Positions 1 to 8,059 are shown, counted from the stretch's first letter. The stretch is DNA of 64,000 nucleotides from Afifellaceae bacterium (GCA_028284625.1 JANQRH010000008.1:1-64000); one strand, 5' to 3'. The notes: generated by a model from the letters alone, not told the origin. Made by a program: numbers and translations.

Positions 1-575
1 ACGTCGATGATCTTCAGTTCCGGCTCGTCCATGCCGCCATAGAGATGGTTGAGGAACATCTCCTTGGTGAGGGTGGTGCCTTTGCGGAGCGATAGGAGCT
101 CCAGCATCTGATATTCCTTGCCGGTCAGATGCACGCGGCTGCCATTCACCTCGACGGTCTTGGTGTCGAGATTGACGCGCAGGTCGCCGGTTTGAATGAC
201 GGATTGGGCGTGGCCCTTGGAGCGCCGCACAATGGCGTTGATGCGGGCGATCAGCTCGTCCTTGTGGAACGGCTTGGTCATGTAATCGTCGGCGCCGAAG
301 CCGAGACCGCGGACCTTGTCTTCGATGGCGCCGAGGCCCGACAGAATGAGGATCGGGGTCTTCACCTTGGCCACGCGCAGCGTCTTCAAGACGTCGTAGC
401 CACTCATGTCGGGGAGGTTCAGGTCGAGGAGAATGATGTCGTAATCGTACAGCTTGCCGAGATCGACGCCTTCTTCTCCGAGATCCGTAATATAAACGTT
501 GAAGTTCTCCGACTTCAGCATCAACTCGATCGACTGTGCCGTTGCACTGTCGTCTTCGATCAAAAGGACCCGCAT
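1..575 (-). CDS. ctrA: CtrA response regulator (3' end cut by window)
   Basis: Master cell-cycle response regulator of alphaproteobacteria: a DNA-binding transcription factor activated by phosphorylation through the CckA-ChpT relay. The reverse-strand translation opens [19 protein letters not shown] and shows the receiver acidic pocket (IEDD), the phospho-acceptor in [14 protein letters not shown] and the conserved lysine in [10 protein letters not shown]. An OmpR-type winged helix follows, including [17 protein letters not shown]. The start is the ATG at 573-575. About 190 codons are present and the recognition-helix end lies beyond base 1. It is divergent from fliJ and close to sciP, its known partner. 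The identification rests on near-diagnostic CtrA motifs; only the C-terminus is missing. Confidence 0.95.
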   Translation of the reverse strand, partial: MRVLLIEDDSATAQSIELMLKSENFNVYITDLGEEGVDLGKLYDYDIILLDLNLPDMSGYDVLKTLRVAKVKTPILILSGLGAIEDKVRGLGFGADDYMTKPFHKDELIARINAIVRRSKGHAQSVIQTGDLRVNLDTKTVEVNGSRVHLTGKEYQMLELLSLRKGTTLTKEMFLNHLYGGMDEPELKIID

Positions 576-997
576 CCCAATCCCCTTGTCAGCCCCTTAG
601 GCGCCAGAGTGATTTAACTCAACGCATGCCGGCGCACAGAAGCAGATCAATTCCGACGCACAGGCTAACCCGGAATGGTTAACAGATTCTGTTTCGGGCC
701 GGCAACCGGGTCCCGTGAACAATCTTCTGTAGCGTCTTGAATCCATTCTTGAATCTAAACCCGACCCTGTCGGTGCCCCGGCCGAACTTCTTCCGCTAAC
801 AGGCCATCGCACGGCCGCCTCATTAAGGGCGTCGGCCCAAACAGGCGACCCAAGGTGTGGATTTACCCGGCCTTAAATCATCTCGGGCATGATTAATGCG
901 ACCCGTAAACGAAACGTTACCGTCTGCCGGCTAAAGCCGATGGGTCAAGGAAGCACAAGGCAGGTGGGCGGCTCGGGACTTTGGGGGAGTATTGCGT
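576..997. promoter_or_regulatory. ctrA / fliJ divergent control region
   Basis: This 420-bp stretch separates the divergent ctrA and fliJ genes and holds no convincing gene. Three GANTC (CcrM methylation) sites lie at 685-689, 739-743 and 751-755. TTAA half-sites occur at 614-617 and 679-682, and a near-consensus CtrA box lies at 862-876. In Caulobacter the ctrA promoter is controlled by GANTC methylation and by CtrA itself, so the pattern suits a cell-cycle promoter. The arrangement is seen in the sequence; the function is inferred. Confidence 0.55.
862..876. promoter_or_regulatory. Candidate CtrA box
   Basis: TTTA, seven bases, then TTAA: one mismatch from the full CtrA recognition pattern TTAA-N7-TTAA. 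It lies about 120 bp before fliJ and 290 bp before ctrA. Flagellar genes are classic CtrA targets. Confidence 0.45.
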
Positions 998-1372
998 ATG
1001 AAGTCACGGGACTCGGCTATCCGCATGCTGCGGTTTCAGGCCGAAGAGAGGCGTCGCCAGGTCGGCCAGATCGAGACGATGATCGAGGAGTTCGCCCGTA
1101 TGGTGTCCGACCTTGACCTGGAAATCGCCGCCGAACACCGCCGCACCGGCATCGAGGACGAGAAGCATTTTGCCTACTCGACCTTCGCCCGCGCGGCCAG
1201 TCAGCGCCGGGAAAACCTGCAGGCGTCCATCGACGAGCTCAACCAGCAGCTCGACACCGCCAAGGCGGCATTCGATCTCGCGGAGGCGGAAGTCCACCGC
1301 GAGGAGGAGAAGCTGCAGCGGGAGACGGCGCAGGATCCGGCCCATCACGAAGCCGAACGGGCGGCCGGGTAA
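998..1372 (+). CDS. fliJ: Flagellar export chaperone FliJ
   Basis: Small cytoplasmic coiled-coil component of the flagellar type III export apparatus. It bridges the FliI ATPase ring and the FlhA gate and escorts substrates. The 124-residue product is almost wholly charged helix, beginning MKSRDSAIRMLRFQAEERRR and keeping HFAYSTFARAASQRREN in the middle, both typical of rhizobial FliJ. The ATG at 998 is preceded by GGGGGAG at 983-989, a better start than the in-frame TTG at 992. It is divergent from ctrA. fliI is not in the window, so the gene may be an outlier of a flagellar locus or lie beside fliI off the left end. Confidence 0.85.
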   Translation: MKSRDSAIRMLRFQAEERRRQVGQIETMIEEFARMVSDLDLEIAAEHRRTGIEDEKHFAYSTFARAASQRRENLQASIDELNQQLDTAKAAFDLAEAEVHREEEKLQRETAQDPAHHEAERAAG

Positions 1373-1378
1373 GCCTTA

Positions 1379-2128
1379 CTATAAAGCGCGCGCGGCAAGC
1401 CGCTCGTAGATCGGCAGCGCCTCATCCGCGAGGCGCTGCATGCGGGGCATCTCTAGTTTTGGGTGGGGCTTGGCCGGCGCGAAACCGGTCGACCGGTTCA
1501 CCGTGTCGTACCAATGCGCCGCCCACACGCCATCGGTCTCGCGTGGCCCGGCGGGCCAGCTCAGCATCTCCTCGTGGAAGGGTATGGCGAGAGCCGCGCA
1601 GAGCCGGCTGAGCACGCCGCGCGGGTCCGCCAGAAGCGTGTCGGCATCCACCACCGGCGGCGCCTCGCCGGCCAGGTCGGCGGCTTCGTTGAAGAGCTCT
1701 TCCTGCTCCTGGAATCCGATATCGGCGAAGGCGACCGTTTCCCGCTTGCCGGCATAGGAGGCGAGGACCCGCACTGGATGGCGGATGAGAAAAGCGTGGC
1801 GGCAGGCGCGCATCCAATCGCGCCCGATCTCCGGGCGCATATGATGCGTCATGTGCTTCTGGTACCACAGTTGTGCACCATCGGGAGCCGGCCCGACCAG
1901 GCTCGCGGCGACTTCGCGCCAGTCGGTGGGCTGGCTTTGCAGCACCTCCTCGCGCATCGGATGGTCGGCGCCGGAAAGCGCCAGATAGGCGGCGTAGAAC
2001 GGCTCATCGCTGACCGCACAGTCCGGCCGGTTGCCGAAGGAGCGCATCAGCGCTGTGGAGAGATTGCGCGGGCCGGACCACATGGCGATGCGTACGGTCT
2101 CCGCGCCGCGGTCGTTGTCTGCACTCAC
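1379..2128 (-). CDS. Sulfotransferase-family protein
   Basis: 249 residues with the 5'-phosphosulfate-binding loop of P-loop sulfotransferases near the N-terminus (MWSGPRNLSTALMRSF, about residues 15-30) and the second conserved region RHAFLIRHPVRVLASY around residue 110. No signal peptide or membrane segment is seen. Its ATG overlaps the stop of the upstream aminotransferase gene by the ATGA arrangement, so the two are probably translated together. That pairing of a sulfotransferase-fold protein with a class IV aminotransferase suggests a shared small-molecule substrate, but no specific reaction can be assigned. The end converges on fliJ with only 6 bp between stops. Confidence 0.75.
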   Translation of the reverse strand: MSADNDRGAETVRIAMWSGPRNLSTALMRSFGNRPDCAVSDEPFYAAYLALSGADHPMREEVLQSQPTDWREVAASLVGPAPDGAQLWYQKHMTHHMRPEIGRDWMRACRHAFLIRHPVRVLASYAGKRETVAFADIGFQEQEELFNEAADLAGEAPPVVDADTLLADPRGVLSRLCAALAIPFHEEMLSWPAGPRETDGVWAAHWYDTVNRSTGFAPAKPHPKLEMPRMQRLADEALPIYERLAARAL

Positions 2129-3063
2129 CGGGCGGGCTCGGCAATCGGTGTCAGAGAACGCTGCGTGAGGTCCTTATAGAGTGCCGCCAGTCGGGTGGTG
2201 AGCGGGCCGGGGAGGGCGGCTCCGTCGCCGATCGCGCGACCGTCGACGCTTGCCACAGGAACGGTGCCGGCAAAGGTCCCCGTCACGAAGGCTTCGTCAG
2301 CGCCGTAGACATCGGTCAGCGAGAATCGTTTCTCCAGCGCCGGAATGCCGGCATCGCGGGCGACGCTCAAGATGTTCCCGCGCGTGATGCCGCCCAGGCA
2401 GTAATCCGGCGGCGAGGTCCATAACTCGCCGCGCCGCACGATAAAGAAGTGTGTGGAGTTGCACGTAGCGACGAAGCCCGCCGGATCGAGCATCAGCGCT
2501 TCGTCGACGCCGGCCTTGGACGCCTGGATGCAGGCCAGGATGCAGTTCAGCTTGGAATGGGAGTTGAGCTTCTGGTCCTGCTCGGCGGGCCCCGTGCGAC
2601 GCACGTGAACGGTGAAGAGGCGGATGCCGCTTTGCTGCAGCTCCGGCTTGGGGGCCTTGTATTCTGGGATGATGACGATCGTCGCCGGCCCGATCGTGAC
2701 CCTCGGGTCCTGGTAAGGCGTGCGCTTCACGCCGCGTGTGACCATGAGACGGACGTGCACGCCGTCGTGCATGGCGTTGGCGCGGAGGCAGGCGAAGAGC
2801 TGTTCCGACAGCGTATCGCGCGATAAGCCGATCTCCATATCGATCGCCTTGGCGCCTTCGTAGAGCCGGTCGAGATGTGCATCGAGAAAGGCAACGCCGC
2901 CGTCTTTCAGACGAAGGCCTTCCCAAACGCCGTCACCGAGGACGAAGCCGGAATCGAAGACGGAGACCACCGCCTTGTCGCGCGGCAGGAGTTCGCCGTT
3001 GACCGACACAAGGATGTCGGCATTGCGCGGATCGTCGACATATTCGTGGGTGCCGGTGGTCAT
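2125..3063 (-). CDS. Class IV PLP-dependent aminotransferase (D-amino acid / branched-chain type)
   Basis: About 312 residues of the fold-type IV family, which includes branched-chain aminotransferase, D-amino acid aminotransferase and aminodeoxychorismate lyase. The catalytic lysine is in the segment QDQKLNSHSKLNCILA. The cofactor-phosphate loops are CLGGITRGNILSVA and FVTGTFAGTVPV. The ATG at 3061-3063 (MTTGTHEYV) has the ribosome site GGGGAGAG just upstream; the longer open frame to 3120 runs through a GC-rich repeat and is unlikely to be coding. It is coupled to the downstream sulfotransferase-like gene. Sequence alone does not decide D- or L-amino-acid specificity. Confidence 0.8.
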   Translation of the reverse strand: MTTGTHEYVDDPRNADILVSVNGELLPRDKAVVSVFDSGFVLGDGVWEGLRLKDGGVAFLDAHLDRLYEGAKAIDMEIGLSRDTLSEQLFACLRANAMHDGVHVRLMVTRGVKRTPYQDPRVTIGPATIVIIPEYKAPKPELQQSGIRLFTVHVRRTGPAEQDQKLNSHSKLNCILACIQASKAGVDEALMLDPAGFVATCNSTHFFIVRRGELWTSPPDYCLGGITRGNILSVARDAGIPALEKRFSLTDVYGADEAFVTGTFAGTVPVASVDGRAIGDGAALPGPLTTRLAALYKDLTQRSLTPIAEPAR

Positions 3064-3109
3064 GCCGCACTCTCCCCCTCTCCCGACCCTGGCGCAAGCG
3101 CGAGGGCCA

Positions 3110-3132
3110 CCCTCTCCCACCGGGGGAGAGGG
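3110..3132. repeat. CCCTCTCCC / GGGAGAGGG stem-loop
   Basis: A perfect 9-bp stem (3110-3118 with 3124-3132) around a 5-base loop lies between sciP and the aminotransferase gene. A second CTCTCCCCC tract sits nearby at 3070-3082. Sequences of this type are scattered between genes in many alphaproteobacterial genomes. It could end sciP transcription, but no T-run follows on that strand. Confidence 0.5.
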
Positions 3133-3162
3133 CGCTTTGCCATCATTGGGAGAGCGGAAGGA

Positions 3163-3438
3163 TCAGTCGCGGTATTTCTGGATCTTGGTTGTGCGGAGGC
3201 CCGCCAACCCGTGCTGGTCGATCGACATCTGCCAGGAGAGGAACTCCTCCACGGTCAGCGTGTAGCGCTCGCAAGCCTCTTCCAGGCTCAGGAGGCCGCC
3301 ACGCACGGCCGCAACCACCTCAGCCTTGCGCCGGATCACCCAACGCTTGGTGTTGGTTGAGGGAAGATCGGCGATCGTGAGGGGGCTACCGTCGGGTCCG
3401 ATCACATATTTTACGCGCGGACGGATGTGTTCAGCCAT
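3163..3438 (-). CDS. sciP: CtrA inhibitor SciP (DUF1153)
   Basis: 91-residue helix-turn-helix protein that binds CtrA and blocks its recruitment of RNA polymerase, restricting CtrA-dependent transcription to part of the cell cycle. Diagnostic stretches are IGPDGSPLTIADLPS, NTKRWVIRRKAEVVAAVRGG and LSLEEACERYTLTVEEFLSW, and the length matches the family. In Caulobacter CtrA itself activates sciP. Here the upstream region carries a CtrA-like box and two GANTC sites, in keeping with that loop. It is transcribed away from mnmA. Confidence 0.93.
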   Translation of the reverse strand: MAEHIRPRVKYVIGPDGSPLTIADLPSTNTKRWVIRRKAEVVAAVRGGLLSLEEACERYTLTVEEFLSWQMSIDQHGLAGLRTTKIQKYRD

Positions 3439-3444
3439 GTCGAT

Positions 3445-3514
3445 GACTCTTACGCACTACAGGTCACGAGCCTCGTCTAAACCCTTCCCCTTAAAAATCG
3501 CCTAAGTCAGAGTC
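3445..3514. promoter_or_regulatory. sciP upstream CtrA-like box and GANTC sites
   Basis: Upstream of sciP are GACTC (3445-3449), TTAA-N7-CTAA (3491-3505, one base off the CtrA consensus) and GAGTC (3510-3514). The cluster suits cell-cycle control of sciP by CtrA and CcrM. The sites are read directly; their use is inferred. Confidence 0.45.
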
Positions 3515-3591
3515 TTGAATTCCCTTAACTTTTGGCAACCGACCTTGCTCGCCGGGCCGCCTGGGCTATATGTCCCTCCCGGAGTGACGGC

Positions 3592-4749
3592 ATGATGGAT
3601 ATCGATCTCGGTCTACCTGGCCCGCGCGCGGAGAAGCGCGTGCTCGTCGCCATGTCCGGCGGCGTCGATTCCTCCGTGGCGGCGGCGCTGGTGGCGCGTG
3701 CCGGCTACGACGCCGTTGGCGTGACGCTGCAGCTCTACGACCACGGCGACGCAACGCACCGCAAAGGCGCGTGCTGCGCCGGGCAGGACATTCATGACGC
3801 GCGGCAGGTCGCGGCGCGGCTTGGCATTCCGCATTATGTGCTGGATTACGAGGAGCGGTTCCGCACCCAGGTGATGGAGCCCTTTGCCGACAGCTACGTG
3901 CAAGGGGAGACGCCGATCCCGTGCGTCTCCTGCAACCAGACGGTCAAATTCGCCGATCTTCTGGAGACGGCCCGGGAGCTCGACGCTCAGGCGATGGTCA
4001 CCGGCCATTACGTGCGCTCGCGGATCGTCGGCGAACGGCGAGCCATGTTCCGGCCGGTCGATCTCGATCGGGACCAAAGCTACTTTCTGTTCGCCACGAC
4101 GCCGGAGCAGTTGGACTTCCTGCGCTTCCCACTTGGCGAACTGACCAAGGACGAGACGCGCGAGCTGGCGCGCGAGATGGGGCTCGCCGTAGCGGAGAAG
4201 CACGACAGCCAAGACATCTGCTTCGTGCCGCAGGGCCGCTACACCGATGTCGTGGAGAAGCTGAAGCCCGAAGCCGTCCGGCCCGGCGACATCGTGCATG
4301 TGGACGGCACCGTGCTCGGCCGACATGACGGGGTGATCCACTTCACGATCGGTCAGCGTCGCGGTTTGGGGATCGCCGCCGGCGAGCCGCTGTTCGTCGT
4401 GCGGCTCGATGCGAAGAATGCGCGCGTCATCGTCGGCCCGCGTGAAGCGCTTGCCGCGCGCAGCATCCGGCTTCGCGATTTCAATTGGCTCGGCGATGGC
4501 GAACTCGCCGACCTCTCGGCAGACGGGGTCGCCGCTTATGCACGCGTGCGCTCCACGCGGCCGCCTGTCGCCGCGACGATCCGGCTCGGTGATGGCCGGC
4601 CTGTCGTGGAGCTTGCCGGCGACGAGACCGGCGTGGCGCCCGGCCAGGCCTGTGTTCTTTATGACGGAGCCGGCGCGGATGCGCGCGTTCTGGGCGGCGG
4701 CGTCATCGATGCGACGGTCTCCGCGGCGGAGCACGCTGCAGCGGCCTGA
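3592..4749 (+). CDS. mnmA: tRNA-specific 2-thiouridylase MnmA
   Basis: Catalyses ATP-dependent 2-thiolation of the wobble uridine U34 in tRNAs for Lys, Glu and Gln, with sulfur from the IscS/Tus relay. The 385-residue product has the PP-loop SGGVDSS at residues 22-28. The two conserved catalytic cysteines are in [12 protein letters not shown] and DSQDICFVP, followed by the C-terminal beta-barrel with [12 protein letters not shown]. The ATG at 3592 follows GGAGTGA at 3581; the open frame extends to a TTG at 3532, but that would add a non-conserved leader. Single-gene unit, divergent from sciP. Confidence 0.95.
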   Translation: MMDIDLGLPGPRAEKRVLVAMSGGVDSSVAAALVARAGYDAVGVTLQLYDHGDATHRKGACCAGQDIHDARQVAARLGIPHYVLDYEERFRTQVMEPFADSYVQGETPIPCVSCNQTVKFADLLETARELDAQAMVTGHYVRSRIVGERRAMFRPVDLDRDQSYFLFATTPEQLDFLRFPLGELTKDETRELAREMGLAVAEKHDSQDICFVPQGRYTDVVEKLKPEAVRPGDIVHVDGTVLGRHDGVIHFTIGQRRGLGIAAGEPLFVVRLDAKNARVIVGPREALAARSIRLRDFNWLGDGELADLSADGVAAYARVRSTRPPVAATIRLGDGRPVVELAGDETGVAPGQACVLYDGAGADARVLGGGVIDATVSAAEHAAAA

Positions 4750-4768
4750 ATACGGCCGTCGTTTACCG

Positions 4769-4791
4769 GTGCGTCCCTAAATCGGGCGCAC
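4769..4791 (+). terminator. Possible mnmA terminator hairpin
   Basis: GTGCG and CCC (4769-4777, one bulged T) pair with GGG and CGCAC (4784-4791) around a 6-base loop, 20 bp after the mnmA stop. No T-run follows, so factor-independent termination is uncertain. Confidence 0.3.
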
Positions 4792-4866
4792 GCGGCCCGA
4801 TATCCTCTATAAAGTCTGCAGAGAGCCGCTGGCCCGAACCGGCGGCATTCACGAGACGGAGGCGTT

Positions 4867-5220
4867 ATGGCAAGCGAGACATCCGGCAGCAGCCGACAAT
4901 CGCGCAGTGGCAGCCAGTCCGCCGCGAGTGGCAACACGGAAGAGCTGCAGGCGCAAATCGAGACCTTGAAGGAAGACCTGGCGGCGATCGGCGCAACGCT
5001 CGCCGAGCTCGTCAAATCGGGCGTGCGCGAAGGACGCAGTAAAGTCGAGCAGGCCGCCGACGACTATAAGCGCAAAGGCGCTGAGCAGGCCGACGAGGCC
5101 CTGAAAGAAGCGCGCGCCTATGGTGAGGCGCTGGAAGCGAAGATCGTGCAGAACCCCTTCGCCGCTGTGCTGGTGGCGCTCGGGCTCGGCTTTCTCGCTG
5201 GGCTGATAACGCGCCGATAG
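4867..5220 (+). CDS. DUF883-type (YqjD/ElaB-like) membrane-anchored protein
   Basis: 117 residues: a Ser/Gln-rich N-terminus, an amphipathic helical centre with many Lys/Glu/Ala, and one C-terminal glycine-rich membrane segment (PFAAVLVALGLGFLAGLI) ending in RR. This is the layout of the YqjD/ElaB family, which in E. coli tethers ribosomes to the inner membrane in stationary phase. ACGGAGGC precedes the ATG. The next gene starts 9 bp later and encodes a membrane partner like YqjE, so the two are probably one operon. The family call is by architecture; the ribosome role here is not shown. Confidence 0.7.
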   Translation: MASETSGSSRQSRSGSQSAASGNTEELQAQIETLKEDLAAIGATLAELVKSGVREGRSKVEQAADDYKRKGAEQADEALKEARAYGEALEAKIVQNPFAAVLVALGLGFLAGLITRR

Positions 5221-5229
5221 GCGTTCGCC

Positions 5230-5679
5230 ATGCTCAAGCAGGCTCGCTCGGTCGGCATCGCGCTTGTCACGTCACGCGTGAAGCGACGGGTCCGCGCCAT
5301 TGCGGTGCGCGGGTCGCTTGGCTTTGCCGGTGCCATCGTCTTTTTCGGCGCACTTTGCTTCCTGCTTCTGGCTGCACATCTGGGGCTTTCCGCGCTCATC
5401 AATCCGATCGCGTCGGCGGCGATCATTGGCGGCGTACTTTTGGTTGCCGCGCTCATCCTCTTCCTTCTTGCCTCCAGACCGATCAAGGCCGGCGATCGGA
5501 AAGGGCAGGACTCGGTCGAGGAAGCGGTGGATGAACTTAAGGAGAGCGTCTCGCGGCTCGGCGATAGGCTCGGCACCGATCAGCCGCCGTTGAAGAACCC
5601 CATCGTGGTCGGCGCCGGATTGGCTTTGGTGATCGGCTTCTTGCTCGGACGCCGTGATCGGCGTCGCGACGAGACATAA
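5230..5679 (+). CDS. YqjE-like / phage-holin-family (DUF1469-type) membrane protein
   Basis: 149 residues with two adjacent central membrane helices (AIVFFGALCFLLLAAHLGL and AAIIGGVLLVAALILFLLA) and a third hydrophobic segment near the C-terminus, ending in an Arg-rich tail. Databases often label such proteins phage holin family, but the pairing with a DUF883 gene matches the chromosomal yqjD-yqjE pair, and no phage genes are nearby. The function is unknown, probably envelope-related in stationary phase. It converges on the next gene with 4 bp between stops. Confidence 0.65.
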   Translation: MLKQARSVGIALVTSRVKRRVRAIAVRGSLGFAGAIVFFGALCFLLLAAHLGLSALINPIASAAIIGGVLLVAALILFLLASRPIKAGDRKGQDSVEEAVDELKESVSRLGDRLGTDQPPLKNPIVVGAGLALVIGFLLGRRDRRRDET

Positions 5680-5683
5680 GCCT

Positions 5684-6619
5684 CTAGAATAGCGGCGTCA
5701 GGAGCGGCTTGCCGGCGAAGTGCGCGGCGAGGTTGTCGAGCACCAGTTGACCCATGGCGCGTCGCGTCTCAATGGTGGCGCTCCCCTGGTGCGGCTGCAG
5801 CACGACGTTGTCCATTGCGAAGAGCGCTTCGGGCACGTTCGGCTCGTCGACGAAGACATCGAGCCCGGCGGCCCCGAGCCGTCCCTCCTGCAGCGCGGCC
5901 ACGAGCTCCGGCTCGTCGACGACAGAACCACGCGCAATGTTGACGAGGATGCCCTCCGGCCCCAGCGCATCGATAACGTGGCGGTCGATGAGGTTCTTCG
6001 TATCCGCGCCGCCCGGCACGATGACGACAAGAGCATCGCTGTCGCGCGCCAGCTCCGCGACATCGGAATAGTAGCGATAGGGTGCGTCGGGTCTTTCGCT
6101 GCGGGCGAAGTAAGCGATCGTGCAGTGAAAGACGCTCAGCTTGTCGGCGATGGTGCGTCCGATCCGGCCGAGCCCGACAATGCCGACCTGACGCTCGGCA
6201 ATGGAATGGGTGAGGGGCGGATCGCCCTCGCGCACCCAGCGCCCCTCTCGGACATAACGATCATACGCTATGAAGCGGCGGATCGTGGTGAGCAGCAGAA
6301 GAACGGCGGTGTTGGCAACCTCGTCGTTCAGCACGTCCGGCGTGTTGCAGACGGGCACGCCGCGCGTCTTTGCATGCTCTGAATCGATCCCGTCGGTCCC
6401 GACCCCGAACGAGCTGATAATCTCGGCATTGGGGCAGGCATCGATCAACGCCGCGGAGGCGCGCCCGCCGGTGGCAATCCCTCTGATGCGCTCGCCAACG
6501 GACGCCAGAAAGGCCTCCGGATCCTTCGCCTCATAGAGCTTGTGGAGCGTGTAGCGTTCCTCAAGCGCCTCCATCACAAACGGCATGAGCGGCACGACGA
6601 CGAGAACGTCCGGCTTCAT
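5684..6619 (-). CDS. D-isomer-specific 2-hydroxyacid dehydrogenase
   Basis: About 311-residue NAD(P)-dependent oxidoreductase that interconverts a 2-keto acid and a D-2-hydroxy acid. Glyoxylate/hydroxypyruvate reductase is the closest common label. The Rossmann motif is VGIVGLGRIGRTIA. The catalytic Arg is in NIARGSVVDE, the Glu in DVFVDEPNVPE and the His in QPHQGSATIETR. The ATG at 6617-6619 has GGGGAG upstream. An ATG at 6631 in the same frame is possible, but it would place that ribosome site inside the coding region. Substrate is not fixed by sequence. Confidence 0.85.
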   Translation of the reverse strand: MKPDVLVVVPLMPFVMEALEERYTLHKLYEAKDPEAFLASVGERIRGIATGGRASAALIDACPNAEIISSFGVGTDGIDSEHAKTRGVPVCNTPDVLNDEVANTAVLLLLTTIRRFIAYDRYVREGRWVREGDPPLTHSIAERQVGIVGLGRIGRTIADKLSVFHCTIAYFARSERPDAPYRYYSDVAELARDSDALVVIVPGGADTKNLIDRHVIDALGPEGILVNIARGSVVDEPELVAALQEGRLGAAGLDVFVDEPNVPEALFAMDNVVLQPHQGSATIETRRAMGQLVLDNLAAHFAGKPLLTPLF

Positions 6620-6960
6620 AGGTCTCCCCATAGCTTTGGCCGTCTTCCCTGGGGCGCGCGTGGCAATTGGTCAAGCGGCGGCGAGCGCATTGGTCGGGCG
6701 CCGAGGTCGGCTACGAAAAGCGAGGGGCCGTAATGTCAAGAGGAGAGGCAGGGAGCGCCCAGTGCGTCAGCGCGTTCGCCGGGATCGCTCCCAAGCGCTC
6801 CATCGTTTGTCGTTGCCGACTCGACCAGAGAGTGAGCGGGCGCGGAACGCTCTATCGGACATCGTTTGCGCTACCGCAATGAATCTACCGGCTTTTTTGG
6901 GCAAGGACAGGGGTGTTCGGTTCAAGTCCTCCCTCCACCAAATTCCCCAAAGAGGTTCCC
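6620..6960. other. Intergenic region, divergent promoters
   Basis: 340 bp between the divergent dehydrogenase and acetate-transporter genes. I see no gene. The segment 6919-6940 resembles the T-arm and 3' end of a tRNA but is three bases too short and has no matching 5' half. AGAGG at 6951-6955 is the ribosome site for the next gene. Confidence 0.5.
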
Positions 6961-7545
6961 GTGGAACATCAACCAAACCGGTCGCGGGTCGAGCTCGCGG
7001 ACGACACCGCCAATCCAGCGCCGCTTGGGCTCAGCGCCTTCGGTCTCACGACGATCTTGCTGAACCTTCACAATGCCGGTCTTTATCCGCTCGATGCGAT
7101 GATCCTTGCCATGGGCATCTTCTATGGCGGGCTTGCCCAGGTCCTCGCCGGGCTGATGGAATGGCGAAAGGGCAACAGCTTTGGCACGACCGCGTTCACG
7201 TCTTACGGGCTCTTCTGGCTGAGCCTTGGCGGCATCTTCGTCATTCCGCACCTGCAATGGGGCGTCGCGCCGGGCCCGGTCGCGATGGCGGCCTATCTTG
7301 GACTGTGGGGCCTGTTCACGGCGATCCTGTTTATCGGCACCTTGAAGCTCGGGCGCGGTTTGCAGGTCGTGTTCGCGATGCTGACCGTGCTGTTCCTCCT
7401 GTTGGCGCTGGCCAACGTGACAGGCAGCGGATTGGTCCTTCGCATCGCCGGCTTGGAGGGGATCGCCTGTGGCGCGGTCGCTGTCTATGTCGGCCTGGCC
7501 CAGCTCCTCAATGAGGTTCACGGCCGCAGATTCCTGCCTGTGTGA
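6961..7545 (+). CDS. Acetate uptake transporter family (AceTr; YaaH/SatP-like)
   Basis: 194-residue inner-membrane protein of the GPR1/FUN34/YaaH family, which moves acetate or succinate with protons. The family signature NPAPLGLSAFGLTT opens the first of about six membrane helices, and MILAMGIFYGGLAQVLAGLMEW matches helix two. A GTG at 6961 preceded by AGAGG at 6951-6955 is the best start; the frame upstream to 6913 lacks a ribosome site. It stands alone, followed by a good stem-loop at 7620-7640. Substrate is inferred from the family. Confidence 0.85.
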   Translation: MEHQPNRSRVELADDTANPAPLGLSAFGLTTILLNLHNAGLYPLDAMILAMGIFYGGLAQVLAGLMEWRKGNSFGTTAFTSYGLFWLSLGGIFVIPHLQWGVAPGPVAMAAYLGLWGLFTAILFIGTLKLGRGLQVVFAMLTVLFLLLALANVTGSGLVLRIAGLEGIACGAVAVYVGLAQLLNEVHGRRFLPV

Positions 7546-7619
7546 GGCCCGCTCGTTTCTCTCGCCGGCCCGAAACGGGCGCCTTGCCCGAACGCGGCGT
7601 GCGGTGGCCTCTGCCCCAT

Positions 7620-7640
7620 GGTGGCCGGGAGCCGGCCACC
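7620..7640 (+). terminator. Stem-loop after acetate transporter
   Basis: GGTGGCCGG (7620-7628) pairs perfectly with CCGGCCACC (7632-7640) around a 3-base loop, then an AT-rich stretch follows. Likely terminator of the transporter gene. Confidence 0.5.
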
Positions 7641-7800
7641 TATCTATATTGCCGGTCGATATTGCGGGCGACAGATGAAAGTTGCCTCCGGGAGGGCGCG
7701 GTGGCATATACGCCCGCGCTATCCGGCTGTGCCTGAGAACGGCCGACAGAGAGCCAAGTGTTCAGCACCTCGGCGGTGAAGCCGGCGGATAGATCGGATT

Positions 7801-7877
7801 GGCGGAGTAGCTCAGTTGGTTAGAGCAGCGGAATCATAATCCGCGTGTCGGGGGTTCGAGTCCCTCCTCCGCTACCA
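7801..7877 (+). tRNA. tRNA-Met (CAT), elongator
   Basis: Complete 77-base cloverleaf including encoded CCA. The acceptor GGCGGAG pairs with CTCCGCT, the D-stem GCTC with GAGC, and the anticodon stem GCGGA with TCCGC around ATCATAA (anticodon CAT). The T-arm is GGGGG-TTCGAGT-CCCTC. It lacks the initiator feature of an unpaired first base and the GGG/CCC anticodon stem, so it is the elongator. Its last 45 bases are the integration target duplicated at 17520-17564. Confidence 0.95.
7833..7877 (+). repeat. Left attachment repeat (within tRNA-Met)
   Basis: The 45 bases from the anticodon loop to the encoded CCA are identical to 17520-17564. Duplicated tRNA 3' ends are the standard trace of integration by a tyrosine recombinase. 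Identity stops exactly after CCA, where the flanks diverge. Confidence 0.88.
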
Positions 7878-7891
7878 GGTTTCTCAGATAG

Positions 7892-8030
7892 TTAGATGCA
7901 TCGTGGCCCGGCATTGGCGCCGGTGTCGGCGTCCCACAGCCGTGCGGTGTTGTCATCGGATGCGGTCACCACGCGCTGCCCCCTAGCACAGATGCATGCC
8001 CCGGAGACATCGCTGCCACTCGAGCAGCGG
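7892..8030 (-). pseudogene. WD40-repeat gene remnant
   Basis: On the minus strand this interval reads GQRVVTASDDNTARLWDAD and then stops at 7892-7894, a clear single WD40 blade. The preceding in-frame residues are only faintly WD40-like (SDVSGACICARG) and no start is found. It is a leftover of a larger repeat protein, directly beside the tRNA-Met insertion site. Confidence 0.65.
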
Positions 8031-8059
8031 CTAGGCAGCAATCGGTGCTGGTAGAGGCG

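Noticed and set aside
3613-4734. 373-codon open frame opposite mnmA
   Set aside because: Antisense shadow of a clear mnmA gene.
5230-5679. Evidence of prophage from a phage-holin-family label
   Set aside because: No other phage genes; the pairing with a DUF883 gene is chromosomal and like yqjD-yqjE.
6919-6940. tRNA-like 3' end (T-loop and CCA) before the acetate transporter
   Set aside because: From the T-loop to CCA it is three bases shorter than a real tRNA, the T-stem does not pair and no 5' half exists.
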